From an uncultured cyanobacterium (GTDB lineage: Bacteria; Cyanobacteriota; Vampirovibrionia; Gastranaerophilales; Gastranaerophilaceae), in assembly GCA_902495705.1 (NCBI GenBank), contig CABUXT010000002.1:62001-126000 (forward strand): a stretch of DNA of 64,000 nucleotides, written 5' to 3'. Each line of letters opens with the position of its first letter. Within the stretch, counting starts at the first letter, position 1. The position numbers and the translations under genes are program-made. The notes below the pieces were generated by a model. It made no database searches, had not been told where the DNA came from, and saw nothing but the letters and a program-made list of their open reading frames with translations. Shown piece after piece: positions 34,014 to 42,452 of this stretch.

Positions 34014-34202
34014 ATGGGAAGAAATGATATTCCGGTATGTCCGTTAGTAAGTATCGGTTCTGGTATTGATATGGTATGCAGCCAAACTAAATGTGCTTGG
34101 TATGTTCCAAATGTTCAAAAATGCGCTATGTATTTAATTGCATACAATGCATTGCTTGATGCTAACCAAAAACAACGTGCAGCAAAACAACACCAACAAT
34201 AA
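34014..34202 (+). CDS. Four-cysteine mini-protein of the redox operon, function unknown
   Basis: 62 residues. Cysteines at 9, 22, 27 and 37 in VCPLVSIGSGIDMVC, TKCAWYVP and QKCAMYLIAYNA could bind one Fe-S cluster or zinc. There is no signal peptide or membrane segment; the tail is Gln/Lys-rich. Its AGGAG site overlaps the stop of the flavoprotein gene and its stop lies nine bases before etfB, so it is locked into the operon. It could be a small electron carrier or an assembly factor (inference). Confidence 0.75.
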   Translation: MGRNDIPVCPLVSIGSGIDMVCSQTKCAWYVPNVQKCAMYLIAYNALLDANQKQRAAKQHQQ

Positions 34203-34211
34203 TAACAGATT

Positions 34212-35012
34212 ATGAAAATAGCCTTATGCGTAAAACAGGTTCCTGATACTACAGCTATCAAGTGGACCGAGAATAATACAATGCAAAGAGAAGGCGTAGA
34301 AAGTATCATCAATCCGTTTGATGTATACGCAACAGAACTTGCATTGAAAATCAAATCAGATGTCCCAAATAGTACAGTAACCGTTTTCACTATGGGTCCA
34401 AATCAGGCTGAAAAAATGTTACGCAAAATTTTAGCTCTGGGTTGTGATGATGCGGGTTTAATATCTGATAAAAAATTTGCAGGTGCAGATACTTATGCAA
34501 CAGGCTTGACTATTTCACGCGCAATTCGCACAATGTTACCAGACTTTGATTTAATCATTTGCGGTCAATTTGCCGTAGATGGCGATACAGCTCAAACAGG
34601 TCCAAGCATTGCAAATTTCTTAGATATTGCACAAGTTACTTATGTAAAAGATTTTGTAAGTTTTACTGATAAAAAACTCACCTTAACAAGAGAGGCTGAT
34701 GATGGAATTGAGACAGTCAGAACAGTTTTGCCTGCTTTAATCTGCGTAATGAAACAAGATTTTGAACCTTCAAGACCGCTAATTGAAGGAATAATTTCCG
34801 CATCAAAAAAACAAATAAAAACCTGCACAATGACAGACATCGGACTAACACCTGACAAAGTCGGAATAAAAGGTTCTCCAACTTATGTAAGCAAAGCTTT
34901 TCGCAACATCTCAACTCACAACGCGCAAAAATTCAAAATGAATGTTGATGATAACGTAAATTTGTTATCTGAAAAGTTATTATCTCTAGGAGTTCAAAGA
35001 AATGACCGATAA
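34212..35012 (+). CDS. etfB: Electron transfer flavoprotein, beta subunit
   Basis: 266 residues. The AMP/FAD-binding alpha/beta fold is recognised by MKIALCVKQVPDT, INPFDVYATELALKI and GQFAVDGDTAQTGPSIANFL. The DGDTAQxGP form is the one found in electron-bifurcating ETFs of anaerobes, where a second FAD replaces AMP. No ribosome site is seen, so translation is probably coupled to the 4-Cys gene. It overlaps etfA by 11 bases. Confidence 0.93.
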   Translation: MKIALCVKQVPDTTAIKWTENNTMQREGVESIINPFDVYATELALKIKSDVPNSTVTVFTMGPNQAEKMLRKILALGCDDAGLISDKKFAGADTYATGLTISRAIRTMLPDFDLIICGQFAVDGDTAQTGPSIANFLDIAQVTYVKDFVSFTDKKLTLTREADDGIETVRTVLPALICVMKQDFEPSRPLIEGIISASKKQIKTCTMTDIGLTPDKVGIKGSPTYVSKAFRNISTHNAQKFKMNVDDNVNLLSEKLLSLGVQRNDR

Positions 35013-36003
35013 AAAAGAAACAGGTATATTAATTTATGCTCAATTAACACGCGACAATTACATTCATCCTGTGTTTTTTGAATTGCTTTCTAAGGCTCAG
35101 GATTTGTCAAAAAAACTCAACAATTGCGAAGTTAATGCGGTGATATTTACAACCCCTAATCAAATTGACTCATTCAAAGAGTCTTTTCAAAATATGGGAG
35201 TGGATAAGGTTTATTACTTTGAAAACGAAGTATTCAAAGATTATTCGACTGATTACTATTCAAAACTGATTGTTGATTTGGTAGGTACAATAAAGCCGGA
35301 AATTCTGCTTATTGGAGCAACAAATCAAGGCAGAGATTTAGCACCAAGAGTTTCTGGAGCACTCAATACCGGGCTGACTGCAGATTGTACTGAACTTGAT
35401 ATAAACGAAAAAGGACAACTTGCAGCTACACGTCCGACATTTGGCGGTCAATTGATGGCAACAATTTTATGCAAAAATTATCCGCAAATGGCAACCGTTC
35501 GCCCAAATGTTTTAAAAATCACTCAACCTGAAACACCTAAAAATACAGAAATCATATCTTGCCCAGCAAATATTGAATATTTAAAAAACAGGGTCGAACT
35601 TTTGAATTTCTGCAAAACAAATAATTTAGGGATAAATGAACTTGATTCAGCTGAAATAATTGTTGCCGGCGGAAAAGGTTTAAAAAACGAAAAAGGCTTT
35701 GAATTATTAAAACAATTTGCCACTAGTATTGGTGCAACGATTGCTGCAACTCGCGGAGCAGTAGAAATGGGGTTAGCACCTGTTTCGATCCAAGTCGGAC
35801 AAACTGGAAAGACTGTTCATCCAAAAGTTTATATAGCCTGTGCGATATCAGGTGCAATACAACACACTGTAGGGATGACAGGTTCGGATTATATTATTGC
35901 AATAAACAATGATGAGACCGCGCCGATTTTTGAAATTGCAGATTGCGGCATAGTTGGTGATGTGTTTGAAATTTTACCAAGTTTTATAGCTAAGAAGGAC
36001 TGA
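35002..36003 (+). CDS. etfA: Electron transfer flavoprotein, alpha subunit
   Basis: 333 residues. The N-terminal domain has LLIGATNQGRDLAPRVSGAL near 96; the FAD domain has VAGGKGLKNEKGFELL near 217, ATRGAVEMGLAP, QVGQTGKTVHPKVYIACAIS near 262 and IADCGIVGDVFEILP at the end. With EtfB it forms a heterodimer carrying FAD. No acyl-CoA, lactate or other dehydrogenase gene follows, which is unusual for an ETF operon. GGAG lies seven bases before the ATG inside etfB. Confidence 0.95.
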   Translation: MTDKKETGILIYAQLTRDNYIHPVFFELLSKAQDLSKKLNNCEVNAVIFTTPNQIDSFKESFQNMGVDKVYYFENEVFKDYSTDYYSKLIVDLVGTIKPEILLIGATNQGRDLAPRVSGALNTGLTADCTELDINEKGQLAATRPTFGGQLMATILCKNYPQMATVRPNVLKITQPETPKNTEIISCPANIEYLKNRVELLNFCKTNNLGINELDSAEIIVAGGKGLKNEKGFELLKQFATSIGATIAATRGAVEMGLAPVSIQVGQTGKTVHPKVYIACAISGAIQHTVGMTGSDYIIAINNDETAPIFEIADCGIVGDVFEILPSFIAKKD

Positions 36004-36040
36004 TTTTGTCGGCTTAGTAAAGCCGAACTACAGACTACTT

Positions 36041-36234
36041 ATTCTTTTTCATGCACTCCGTGCAGGGGTGCTTTTGGTGGCAAAAGCACCGAAAAACCAC
36101 CGACACGCCAATGCTCACATCAAACTAAAAACTCGTATCATAGCCGAATAACTCGTCACTTCGTTCCTCAAACAAATTCGGCTTTTGTCGTTTACTCGTT
36201 TTGTTTGAATTGCTCACTTTTGGCTATTGTCGGA
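36041..36234. repeat. Family E element, copy 2 (inverted)
   Basis: Reverse-complement copy of 32549-32742: begins ATTCTTTTTCATGCACTCCG and ends GGCTATTGTCGGA. It lies just after etfA, so copies 1 and 2 flank the whole redox operon (33157-36003) as an inverted pair. Confidence 0.8.
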
Positions 36235-36251
36235 TTGTGACCTAGGTATAA

Positions 36252-36400
36252 TGTCACCCTGAACTTGATTCAGGGTCTATCCATTTGATTAGAAAGCAAT
36301 GCACAAAGGTCAAATTTCAAAATCAACATTGATAGATTCTGAATAGGATAAAATCTAAGCCAAACAAGTTGGCAAGATTTTTAATCCTTTCAGAATGACA
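36252..36400. repeat. Family A palindromic element
   Basis: TGTCACCCTGAA ... TTCAGAATGACA, with the inner palindrome AGGATAAAATCTA..C and its partner ..GATTTTTAATCCT. It is close to the copies at 17027 and 17370 over its right half but has a different spacer. From here to ilvC only a small GTAGGTCGG..CCGAC hairpin is seen. Confidence 0.8.
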
Positions 36401-36538
36401 ATGACTTTTTTGATTGGTTAAAATTTACGTAGGTCGGTTTTACCAAGCCGACAACAAAATCACTTATTCACAAATTTCCACTATTTACTTTCGTTTTTTG
36501 TGATAGAATGAAACCATTAGGGAAATGAGAGGTGTTTT

Positions 36539-37561
36539 ATGGAAGATTTAAAAATCTATCTTGATAAAGATATTAATCAAGATTTAATCAAGTCTAAAAA
36601 AATTGCAGTTATCGGATTTGGTTCTCAAGGTTACGGACAATCTATGAACCTGAAAGACTCAGGCTGTGACGTCGTTCTAGGGCTTAGACTTGGCGGAAAT
36701 TCTGATAAAAAAGCAAAATGCTACGGTTTTAATGTTATGACTATCGAAGAAGCCGTAAAATGGGCTGACATCGTACAAATTTTGATTCCGGATGAATTAC
36801 AAGCCGAAGTTTACGAAAAACAAATCAAGCCTAATATGCACGCAGGACAATATTTGATGTTCTCTCACGGATTCAATATCCACTACAAAAAAATTGTTCC
36901 GCCTGCTGATATTAACGTAATTATGGTTGCACCAAAAGGTCCGGGACACACCGTAAGAAGTCAATATGAAGAAGGTAAAGGCGTTCCATCTCTTATTGCG
37001 ATTTATCAAGACCCATCAGGGGATTCAAAAGAAGTTTCACTATCTTACGCATCTGCAATCGGAGCAGGGCGTGCAGGAATCATTGAAACTACATTTAGGG
37101 AAGAAACTGAAACCGACTTGTTTGGTGAACAAGCAGTAATTTGCGGTGGTGTTTCAGCATTGATGAAAGCAGGATTTGAAGTTCTTGTTGAGGCAGGATA
37201 TTCTCGCCACATGGCATATTTTGAAGTTCTGCACGAAATGAAATTAATTATCGATTTGGTAAACCAAGGCGGTTTGGCTGATATGAGATATTCAATTTCT
37301 AATACTGCAGAATACGGCGATATGACTCGCGGTCCTAAAGTTATCGGTGAAGAATCTAAAAATGCAATGCGCCTAATTCTAAAAGATATTCAATCAGGCG
37401 AATTTGCGGAAGAATTCACCAAAGAAATGGCTACAGGCTGCAAAAACTTCAAAAGATTAAGAGAAGAAAATGCCAACCACTTAATCGAAAAAACAGGGGA
37501 AGAAATTCGTTCTTCTTTCGTTTGGGGACAAGAAAAAATTATCAACAGAGACAAGAATTAA
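36539..37561 (+). CDS. ilvC: Ketol-acid reductoisomerase
   Basis: 340 residues, the short (class I) form. It converts acetolactate to dihydroxyisovalerate in branched-chain amino acid synthesis. The nucleotide-binding motif is VIGFGSQGYGQSMNLKDSG; the catalytic domain has VMVAPKGPGHTVR, FREETETDLFGEQAV with the metal-binding Asp and Glu, and MRYSISNTAEYGD. The cofactor loop after beta-2 reads LRLGGNSDKKA, with Gly and Asp where many family members have Ser, which might shift preference from NADPH toward NADH. No other ilv gene is near; it is followed after 13 bases by the nuclease gene. Confidence 0.96.
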   Translation: MEDLKIYLDKDINQDLIKSKKIAVIGFGSQGYGQSMNLKDSGCDVVLGLRLGGNSDKKAKCYGFNVMTIEEAVKWADIVQILIPDELQAEVYEKQIKPNMHAGQYLMFSHGFNIHYKKIVPPADINVIMVAPKGPGHTVRSQYEEGKGVPSLIAIYQDPSGDSKEVSLSYASAIGAGRAGIIETTFREETETDLFGEQAVICGGVSALMKAGFEVLVEAGYSRHMAYFEVLHEMKLIIDLVNQGGLADMRYSISNTAEYGDMTRGPKVIGEESKNAMRLILKDIQSGEFAEEFTKEMATGCKNFKRLREENANHLIEKTGEEIRSSFVWGQEKIINRDKN

Positions 37562-37574
37562 TAAAGGAAAAATA

Positions 37575-38411
37575 ATGTTTAGCACAGAAGATATTTATGA
37601 AGTAGTAGTTTTTTCTATCGGAGACACAAAAGCAGGCTCAAAGATGGGAAAACTCCAATTAAAAAATACAAAAGATGATTCGCTTTTGAATTGTATTTTA
37701 TGGGAAGAAACTCTGAACAGATTTGACAGCAAGATTTTTAGAACAGGTAACCTTGTCCAAATCGTTTCAGCAAGTTTCAATGAAAAATACAACAATTGCC
37801 TGATTTCAGCTCTTGCATTGGTAAAAGAGGCAAAACTCGGACTTGAACCAAATGAAATAGAAAAATATTGGACAAAACTTCAATATTATATTGAAAAAAT
37901 CAAAGATGAAAAATTAAAAAGCTTTGTATCAAACTTGTTTGATACCCACAAAGAAACTTTTAAAATTATGCCGGCGGCAAAACTTATGCACCACAACTAC
38001 ATTGGCGGACTTTTGGTTCACACTGTAGAATGTGCGGAATTTGCAGAATTAAATATGGCTAAATTTACATACAAAACAAACGAAGACGAAATTTATGCAG
38101 CTTGTTTGTTGCACGATTTTGGCAAAATTTTTGAATACACAATTGACACCGAAACAGGTTTAATTGATTATGCTCAAGGATTTAGAGAAGAGTGGATTTC
38201 TCACTCACAATACGGATTTTGTATTTGTATGAATGCAGGATTTAAAAAAGTTGCAAAAATGATTGCCGCACACCACGGAAGAGCCGAATGGGGCGCAATT
38301 ATTGACCTTGACCAAAAAGATTTGGAACCTGAATTATACCTAATCCACTTTATTGATAATTTATCGGCAAAATTTGGCAAAATTAGCACCAGATTGCTTG
38401 AAAATGCATAA
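37575..38411 (+). CDS. YhaM-like 3'-5' exoribonuclease (OB-fold + HD domain)
   Basis: 278 residues. An N-terminal OB-fold (about 5-85, KLQLKNTKDDSLLNCILWE) is followed by an HD domain with HHNYIGGLLVHTVECAE near 138, CLLHDFGKIFEY near 176, SHSQYGF and AAHHGRAEWGA near 232. This is the arrangement of YhaM, which trims RNA 3' ends. AAAGGAAAA precedes the ATG and the gene probably shares a transcript with ilvC. Confidence 0.87.
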   Translation: MFSTEDIYEVVVFSIGDTKAGSKMGKLQLKNTKDDSLLNCILWEETLNRFDSKIFRTGNLVQIVSASFNEKYNNCLISALALVKEAKLGLEPNEIEKYWTKLQYYIEKIKDEKLKSFVSNLFDTHKETFKIMPAAKLMHHNYIGGLLVHTVECAEFAELNMAKFTYKTNEDEIYAACLLHDFGKIFEYTIDTETGLIDYAQGFREEWISHSQYGFCICMNAGFKKVAKMIAAHHGRAEWGAIIDLDQKDLEPELYLIHFIDNLSAKFGKISTRLLENA

Positions 38412-38554
38412 AATCAATAACTTTTGTAAAAAAGTTTACAAATATCAAAAAAATTTACGTTGTGAAACATTTTGAGTCATGGAGCATGGTTTATGCTAAA
38501 TTAAAATTTGTAAACGGATATATTTAAGAATAGTTTTTAGTAAGGAGATAATGA

Positions 38555-39244
38555 ATGTCTGAATACTTGAGCAAGGAAGAGATTAAACAATGGAGAAGCT
38601 CATTAGAAAAGATTACATTAGAGGAGTTCGCTGCCAGATTAGGGAAAAAGGTAGAAGAAAAGAAAGAAACTAATGACCTTATTGATATCGTCTTACACGG
38701 CAAACCTGTTGTTTCTGATGAACCGGAATGGACAGGTAACAAAGTTGAAAGACTTAGTGCTATTGCAGATAGAGCTTATGAAAAGGAAAAAGAACTTTAC
38801 GTTTCACCATTCTCAGCTCAAAGCTTGAAAATGGACGACGTAAAACCTGCTAAAGAACATAAACATACTTCTAAAACAGAAGCTAAAAAAGTTGTTGAAA
38901 AAGAAAAAGTTGAAAAAGTTAAAAAGGTTGCACCAAAAGCTAAAGCTAAAAAAGCAGAAAAGACTTTGGAAACTGCTAAAAAAGCTATTGAAAATACAAA
39001 AACAGGTGATTCTTTAAGAGATGAAATCAGAGTTGTATTCAAAAAAGCTTTAACAGATAGAGAACAAAAGGTATTTGATTACTTTGCTGCTCACAGAAAT
39101 AAAATCGTTTATGCTAAAGATTTGGCTACATTGTTAGATTTGCCAAGAGATTATGTTTATAAATACATCAAAAATCTAAGAGCAAAAATCGACGGTGAAG
39201 CACTTAAAAACGCAGATAAAGGCGGATTTGTTCTTAATATCTAG
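38555..39244 (+). CDS. Winged-helix DNA-binding-like protein with Lys/Ala-rich linker
   Basis: 229 residues, family not recognised. The N-terminal 90 residues are charged and helical. Residues about 108-148 are a low-complexity Lys/Ala/Glu/Val stretch (KVKKVAPKAKAKKAEK). The C-terminal 75 residues read as a winged helix: LTDREQKVFDYFAAHRNKIV, AKDLATLLDLPRDYVYKYIK and NADKGGFVLNI, similar in shape to response-regulator output domains but with no receiver. AAGGAGA precedes the start. It is likely nucleoid-associated or regulatory (inference). Confidence 0.65.
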   Translation: MSEYLSKEEIKQWRSSLEKITLEEFAARLGKKVEEKKETNDLIDIVLHGKPVVSDEPEWTGNKVERLSAIADRAYEKEKELYVSPFSAQSLKMDDVKPAKEHKHTSKTEAKKVVEKEKVEKVKKVAPKAKAKKAEKTLETAKKAIENTKTGDSLRDEIRVVFKKALTDREQKVFDYFAAHRNKIVYAKDLATLLDLPRDYVYKYIKNLRAKIDGEALKNADKGGFVLNI

Positions 39245-39266
39245 TAACAAAGGAAACAATATAAAT

Positions 39267-39297
39267 AAAAAAGCGGTTGAAATTTTGACCGCTTTTT
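39267..39297 (+). terminator. Intrinsic terminator after the winged-helix gene
   Basis: AAAAAGCGGT (39267 onward) pairs with ACCGCTTTTT across a loop of about 11 bases; a T-rich run follows. It lies 23 bases after the stop. Confidence 0.8.
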
Positions 39298-39404
39298 ATT
39301 TTGCCAAAAATATTCTACAAAATTTTTATATAATGTTACAGAAATTTACTGCAACATTTGGTCATTTGTGGTAAAATTAAGGCAAATAAGGAGATTGTAC
39401 AAAT

Positions 39405-40850
39405 ATGGACCAAGAATTAAGAGACAAGTACGAAGTCGTAATCGGCTTGGAAGTACACGCACAATTAAAAACAAAATCAAAAATATTTGCACCGGATAAA
39501 AACGAATTTGGTCAAGAACCAAACTCTCTAACCAGCCCTATTACATTAGGTATGCCTGGGGTTTTGCCGGTATTAAATAAAGAATGTGTTAATATGGGTA
39601 TTTTGACAGGTTTGGCATTGAACTGTGAAATTCCTTCAAGATGCAAATTTGACAGAAAACAGTATTTCTATCCTGATTTACCAAAAGGTTATCAAATTTC
39701 TCAATACGATGAACCTATTTGCGTAAACGGATATTTGGATATCAACGGAAAAAGAATCGGTATCACTCGTGCTCACTTGGAAGAAGATGCAGGTAAACTT
39801 GTTCACGCAGGTGCTGACGGACTTGCAGGTTCAAGCTACTCATTAGTTGACCTTAACAGAGCAGGAACTCCGCTACTTGAAATCGTATCAGAACCTGATA
39901 TGAGAAGTTCTGAAGAAGCTCGTAACTATATGGAAGAACTTCGTGATATCGTTAGATATATCGGCGTTTGCGACGGTAACCTTGAAGAAGGTTCTATGAG
40001 ATGTGATGCTAACATTTCAATTATGCCAAAGGGTTCTAAAGAGTTTGGTACTCGTGCCGAAATCAAAAACGTAAACTCTTTCTCAGCCTTGCAAAGAGCT
40101 ATTGAATACGAAATTGAAAGACAAATTGAAATCGTTGAAGAAGGCGGTCAAGTTGTTCAAGAAACAAGATTATGGGACGACAACTCTCGTGAAACTCGTT
40201 CTATGAGAGGAAAAGAAGATGCTCACGATTACAGATATTTCCCTGAACCTGATTTGATGCCACTAGAAATTTCAAGAGAATGGGTTCAAAGAATTAAAGA
40301 CTCTATGCCTGAACTTCCTGCTCAAAAACGTGCAAGATATCAAGGTTTAGGTTTGAGCGAATATGATGCAAACGTAATCGTTGAACAAATGGGCTTGGCT
40401 TTATTCTTTGATAAAGTCCTAGAACTTGGTGCAACTCCAAAAATCGCCGTAAACTTCATTATGGGCGAAATTGCAGCATATTTAAAAGAAGACCACATTG
40501 AAATTACCGATACAAAATTGACTCCTGAAAATCTTGCTGAATTGATTGCATTGATTGAAAAAGGAACAATTTCAAACAACATCGGTAAACAAATTATCAT
40601 CGAAATGATGAAAGACGGTACAAAAGCCTCTGCAATCGTTGAAAAGAAAGGTTTGAGCCAAATCACTGATGAAGGCGCAATTAAAGAAATCGTTCAAAAA
40701 ATTGTAGATGCTAACCCTGCTCAAGTTCAAGCTTACAAAAACGGTAAAACTAACTTGTTAGGATTCTTTGTCGGTCAAGTTATGAAAGAAACTAAAGGCA
40801 GAGCAAACCCTAAAACCGTTAATGAATTATTGAGAGGAATCATCGGTTAA
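39405..40850 (+). CDS. gatB: Asp-tRNA(Asn)/Glu-tRNA(Gln) amidotransferase subunit B
   Basis: 481 residues, normal length. With GatA and GatC it converts mischarged Glu-tRNA(Gln) or Asp-tRNA(Asn) to the amide forms. Motifs are YEVVIGLEVHAQLKTKSKIF at the start, ALNCEIP, KFDRKQYFYPDLPKGYQISQ, ITRAHLEEDAGKL, DLNRAGTPLLEIVSEPD and RCDANIS; the tail domain ends in GQVMKETKGRANP. gatA and gatC are not in the window. GGAG precedes the ATG. Confidence 0.97.
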   Translation: MDQELRDKYEVVIGLEVHAQLKTKSKIFAPDKNEFGQEPNSLTSPITLGMPGVLPVLNKECVNMGILTGLALNCEIPSRCKFDRKQYFYPDLPKGYQISQYDEPICVNGYLDINGKRIGITRAHLEEDAGKLVHAGADGLAGSSYSLVDLNRAGTPLLEIVSEPDMRSSEEARNYMEELRDIVRYIGVCDGNLEEGSMRCDANISIMPKGSKEFGTRAEIKNVNSFSALQRAIEYEIERQIEIVEEGGQVVQETRLWDDNSRETRSMRGKEDAHDYRYFPEPDLMPLEISREWVQRIKDSMPELPAQKRARYQGLGLSEYDANVIVEQMGLALFFDKVLELGATPKIAVNFIMGEIAAYLKEDHIEITDTKLTPENLAELIALIEKGTISNNIGKQIIIEMMKDGTKASAIVEKKGLSQITDEGAIKEIVQKIVDANPAQVQAYKNGKTNLLGFFVGQVMKETKGRANPKTVNELLRGIIG

Positions 40851-40860
40851 TAATTATAAT

Positions 40861-40893
40861 AAAAGGGCGCAAAGACTGTATTTGTGCCCTTTT
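40861..40893 (+). terminator. Intrinsic terminator of gatB
   Basis: AAAAGGGCGCAAA pairs with TTTGTGCCCTTTT (one G-T pair) around GACTGTA, ten bases after the stop. Confidence 0.8.
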
Positions 40894-40915
40894 ATAAATT
40901 TATGAGGAATAAATA

Positions 40916-41980
40916 ATGTTTAATTTAACAAAGAAAAAAAGAACTAGTATGGAGGCTGAAATCCTTGTGCAAAGCAAAATTTCAGAAATAATTTTAGATG
41001 CATATTTAGATAAAAATGGCGAAATAAACATTGATGTTCCTCAAGATATAAACCGTATTATCATTGTTGCCAGTGGTTCGTCTTACCATTGCGCAAGATA
41101 CGCTGCTGAACTTTTCGGTTCAATTTCCAAAATCGAGGCTAGAGCAGTTTATTCAAGTGAATTTTTGTTGGAAGAAACTATCGCACACCAAGATGGGATT
41201 TTGTACATATTTATAACCCAATCTGGTGAAACAACTGACACAAATAGCGCACTGGAAAAAGCCAAAGAATTTGGCGTAAAAACTCTATGCATCACAAACA
41301 AAGAAAATTCTACAATTTGGAATGCCTCTGATTATAAAGTTGCCTGCCATGCAGGAGAAGAAAAAAGTATTGCGGCAACAAAATCTTTTTCTTCCCAGCT
41401 TTTATGCTCAACTTTGTTGGCATTAAAATTTGCGCAAAATAAAGGAATTGATGTCTATGACTACATTTTAGACTTAAAATCTATTCCATCATTTATTTCT
41501 GAGACATACAAATTGCAACCAAAAATCAAACAACTTGCGAAATTTTTATCAAAATATAAAAATATCGTAATTACTGCAGACGGTCAGTCTTATGCACTAG
41601 CAAAAGAGGCTGCGCTAAAAATCAAAGAGACATCTTATCTGAATGCGACTTCTGCAATTCTAGGTGAATTTATGCACGGACATGTTGCGGTTCTAAATAA
41701 CAAAAACACAGTTTTGATATATGTTTTGAACGACAATTTGACATATACGGCAATTAAAAATCTTGATAAAATCAAAGAAAACTACAATCCTCCGATTTTC
41801 ATTATCGGAAACCGTACAAATCAAGTAAAATCTACTTACAACCTAAATATTGAGTGCGAAAAACCACTTGTAAAAACATTTTGTATCGCTGTGATGATTC
41901 AATTGTTGGCACTAAACACAGCCCTTCGCCTCCACCGCAACGTCGACAAACCACATGGATTGAATAAGGTTGTAAAATAA
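40916..41980 (+). CDS. GlmS-like double SIS-domain sugar-phosphate isomerase without glutaminase domain
   Basis: 354 residues. Two SIS domains: the first with IIVASGSSYHCARYAAELF near 42, ITQSGETTDTNSAL near 101 and EKSIAATKSFSSQLL near 149; the second with IVITADGQSYALAKEAALKI near 217, KETSYLNATSAILGEFMHG and GNRTNQ. These match the isomerase half of glucosamine-6-phosphate synthase, but the N-terminal glutamine amidotransferase domain (about 240 residues, Cys1) is absent. It could be a sugar-phosphate isomerase, deaminase (NagB-II/AgaS-like) or ammonia-dependent GlmS. A start with GAGG is plausible. Confidence 0.82.
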   Translation: MFNLTKKKRTSMEAEILVQSKISEIILDAYLDKNGEINIDVPQDINRIIIVASGSSYHCARYAAELFGSISKIEARAVYSSEFLLEETIAHQDGILYIFITQSGETTDTNSALEKAKEFGVKTLCITNKENSTIWNASDYKVACHAGEEKSIAATKSFSSQLLCSTLLALKFAQNKGIDVYDYILDLKSIPSFISETYKLQPKIKQLAKFLSKYKNIVITADGQSYALAKEAALKIKETSYLNATSAILGEFMHGHVAVLNNKNTVLIYVLNDNLTYTAIKNLDKIKENYNPPIFIIGNRTNQVKSTYNLNIECEKPLVKTFCIAVMIQLLALNTALRLHRNVDKPHGLNKVVK

Positions 41981-41998
41981 GGACAGTGCCCAGTGGTC

Positions 41999-42365
41999 GT
42001 CACCCTGAAATTTTTCAGGGTCTCCAATTGAACAAAAAGGTCTATGTCATTCTGAAAGCTTAGAAAAGTTGCGAGAGCTTTGTGAACGCATAATTTCCTT
42101 GCTATTCAGAATCTATCAATGTTGATTTTAAAATTTGACCTTTGTGTATTACTTATCAATCAAATAAATAGACCCTGAATCTACGCAGTCGCATAAAAAG
42201 TGACTCCACTTTGTTTCGCACTCTGCTCCTGCTGTTCAGGGGGATAAAAAATAAACTGTCATTCTGAACTTGTTTCAGAATCCTTTCCTTAAACAAAATT
42301 TATCAATTACAACATTTGCCAAATATTAATTATGGAAAAGATTCCGAAATAAATTCGGAATGACA
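41999..42365. repeat. Cluster of family A elements, one with a loop insert
   Basis: A short CACCCTGAAATTTTTCAGGGT hairpin (42001-42021), an inverted family A element (about 42046-42241) whose far hairpin is interrupted by a 53-base module (42181-42233), then TGTCATTCTGAACTTGTTTCAGAAT and ATTCCGAAATAAATTCGGAATGACA hairpins to 42364. No gene. Confidence 0.75.
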
Positions 42366-42394
42366 ATACTTAAAGTGTTTGGTTAGAGATTAAA

Positions 42395-42430
42395 TACCGG
42401 AGGTCAAGGCAAATGCCTTGACCTCCGGTA
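42395..42430 (-). terminator. Terminator-like palindrome downstream of gapA
   Basis: A perfect 17-bp stem TACCGGAGGTCAAGGCA / TGCCTTGACCTCCGGTA with a two-base core, 22 bases past the gapA stop. The following minus-strand sequence TTTAATC gives a short T tract. Confidence 0.75.
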
Positions 42431-42452
42431 AATTTCCAAATTATAAAATCAA

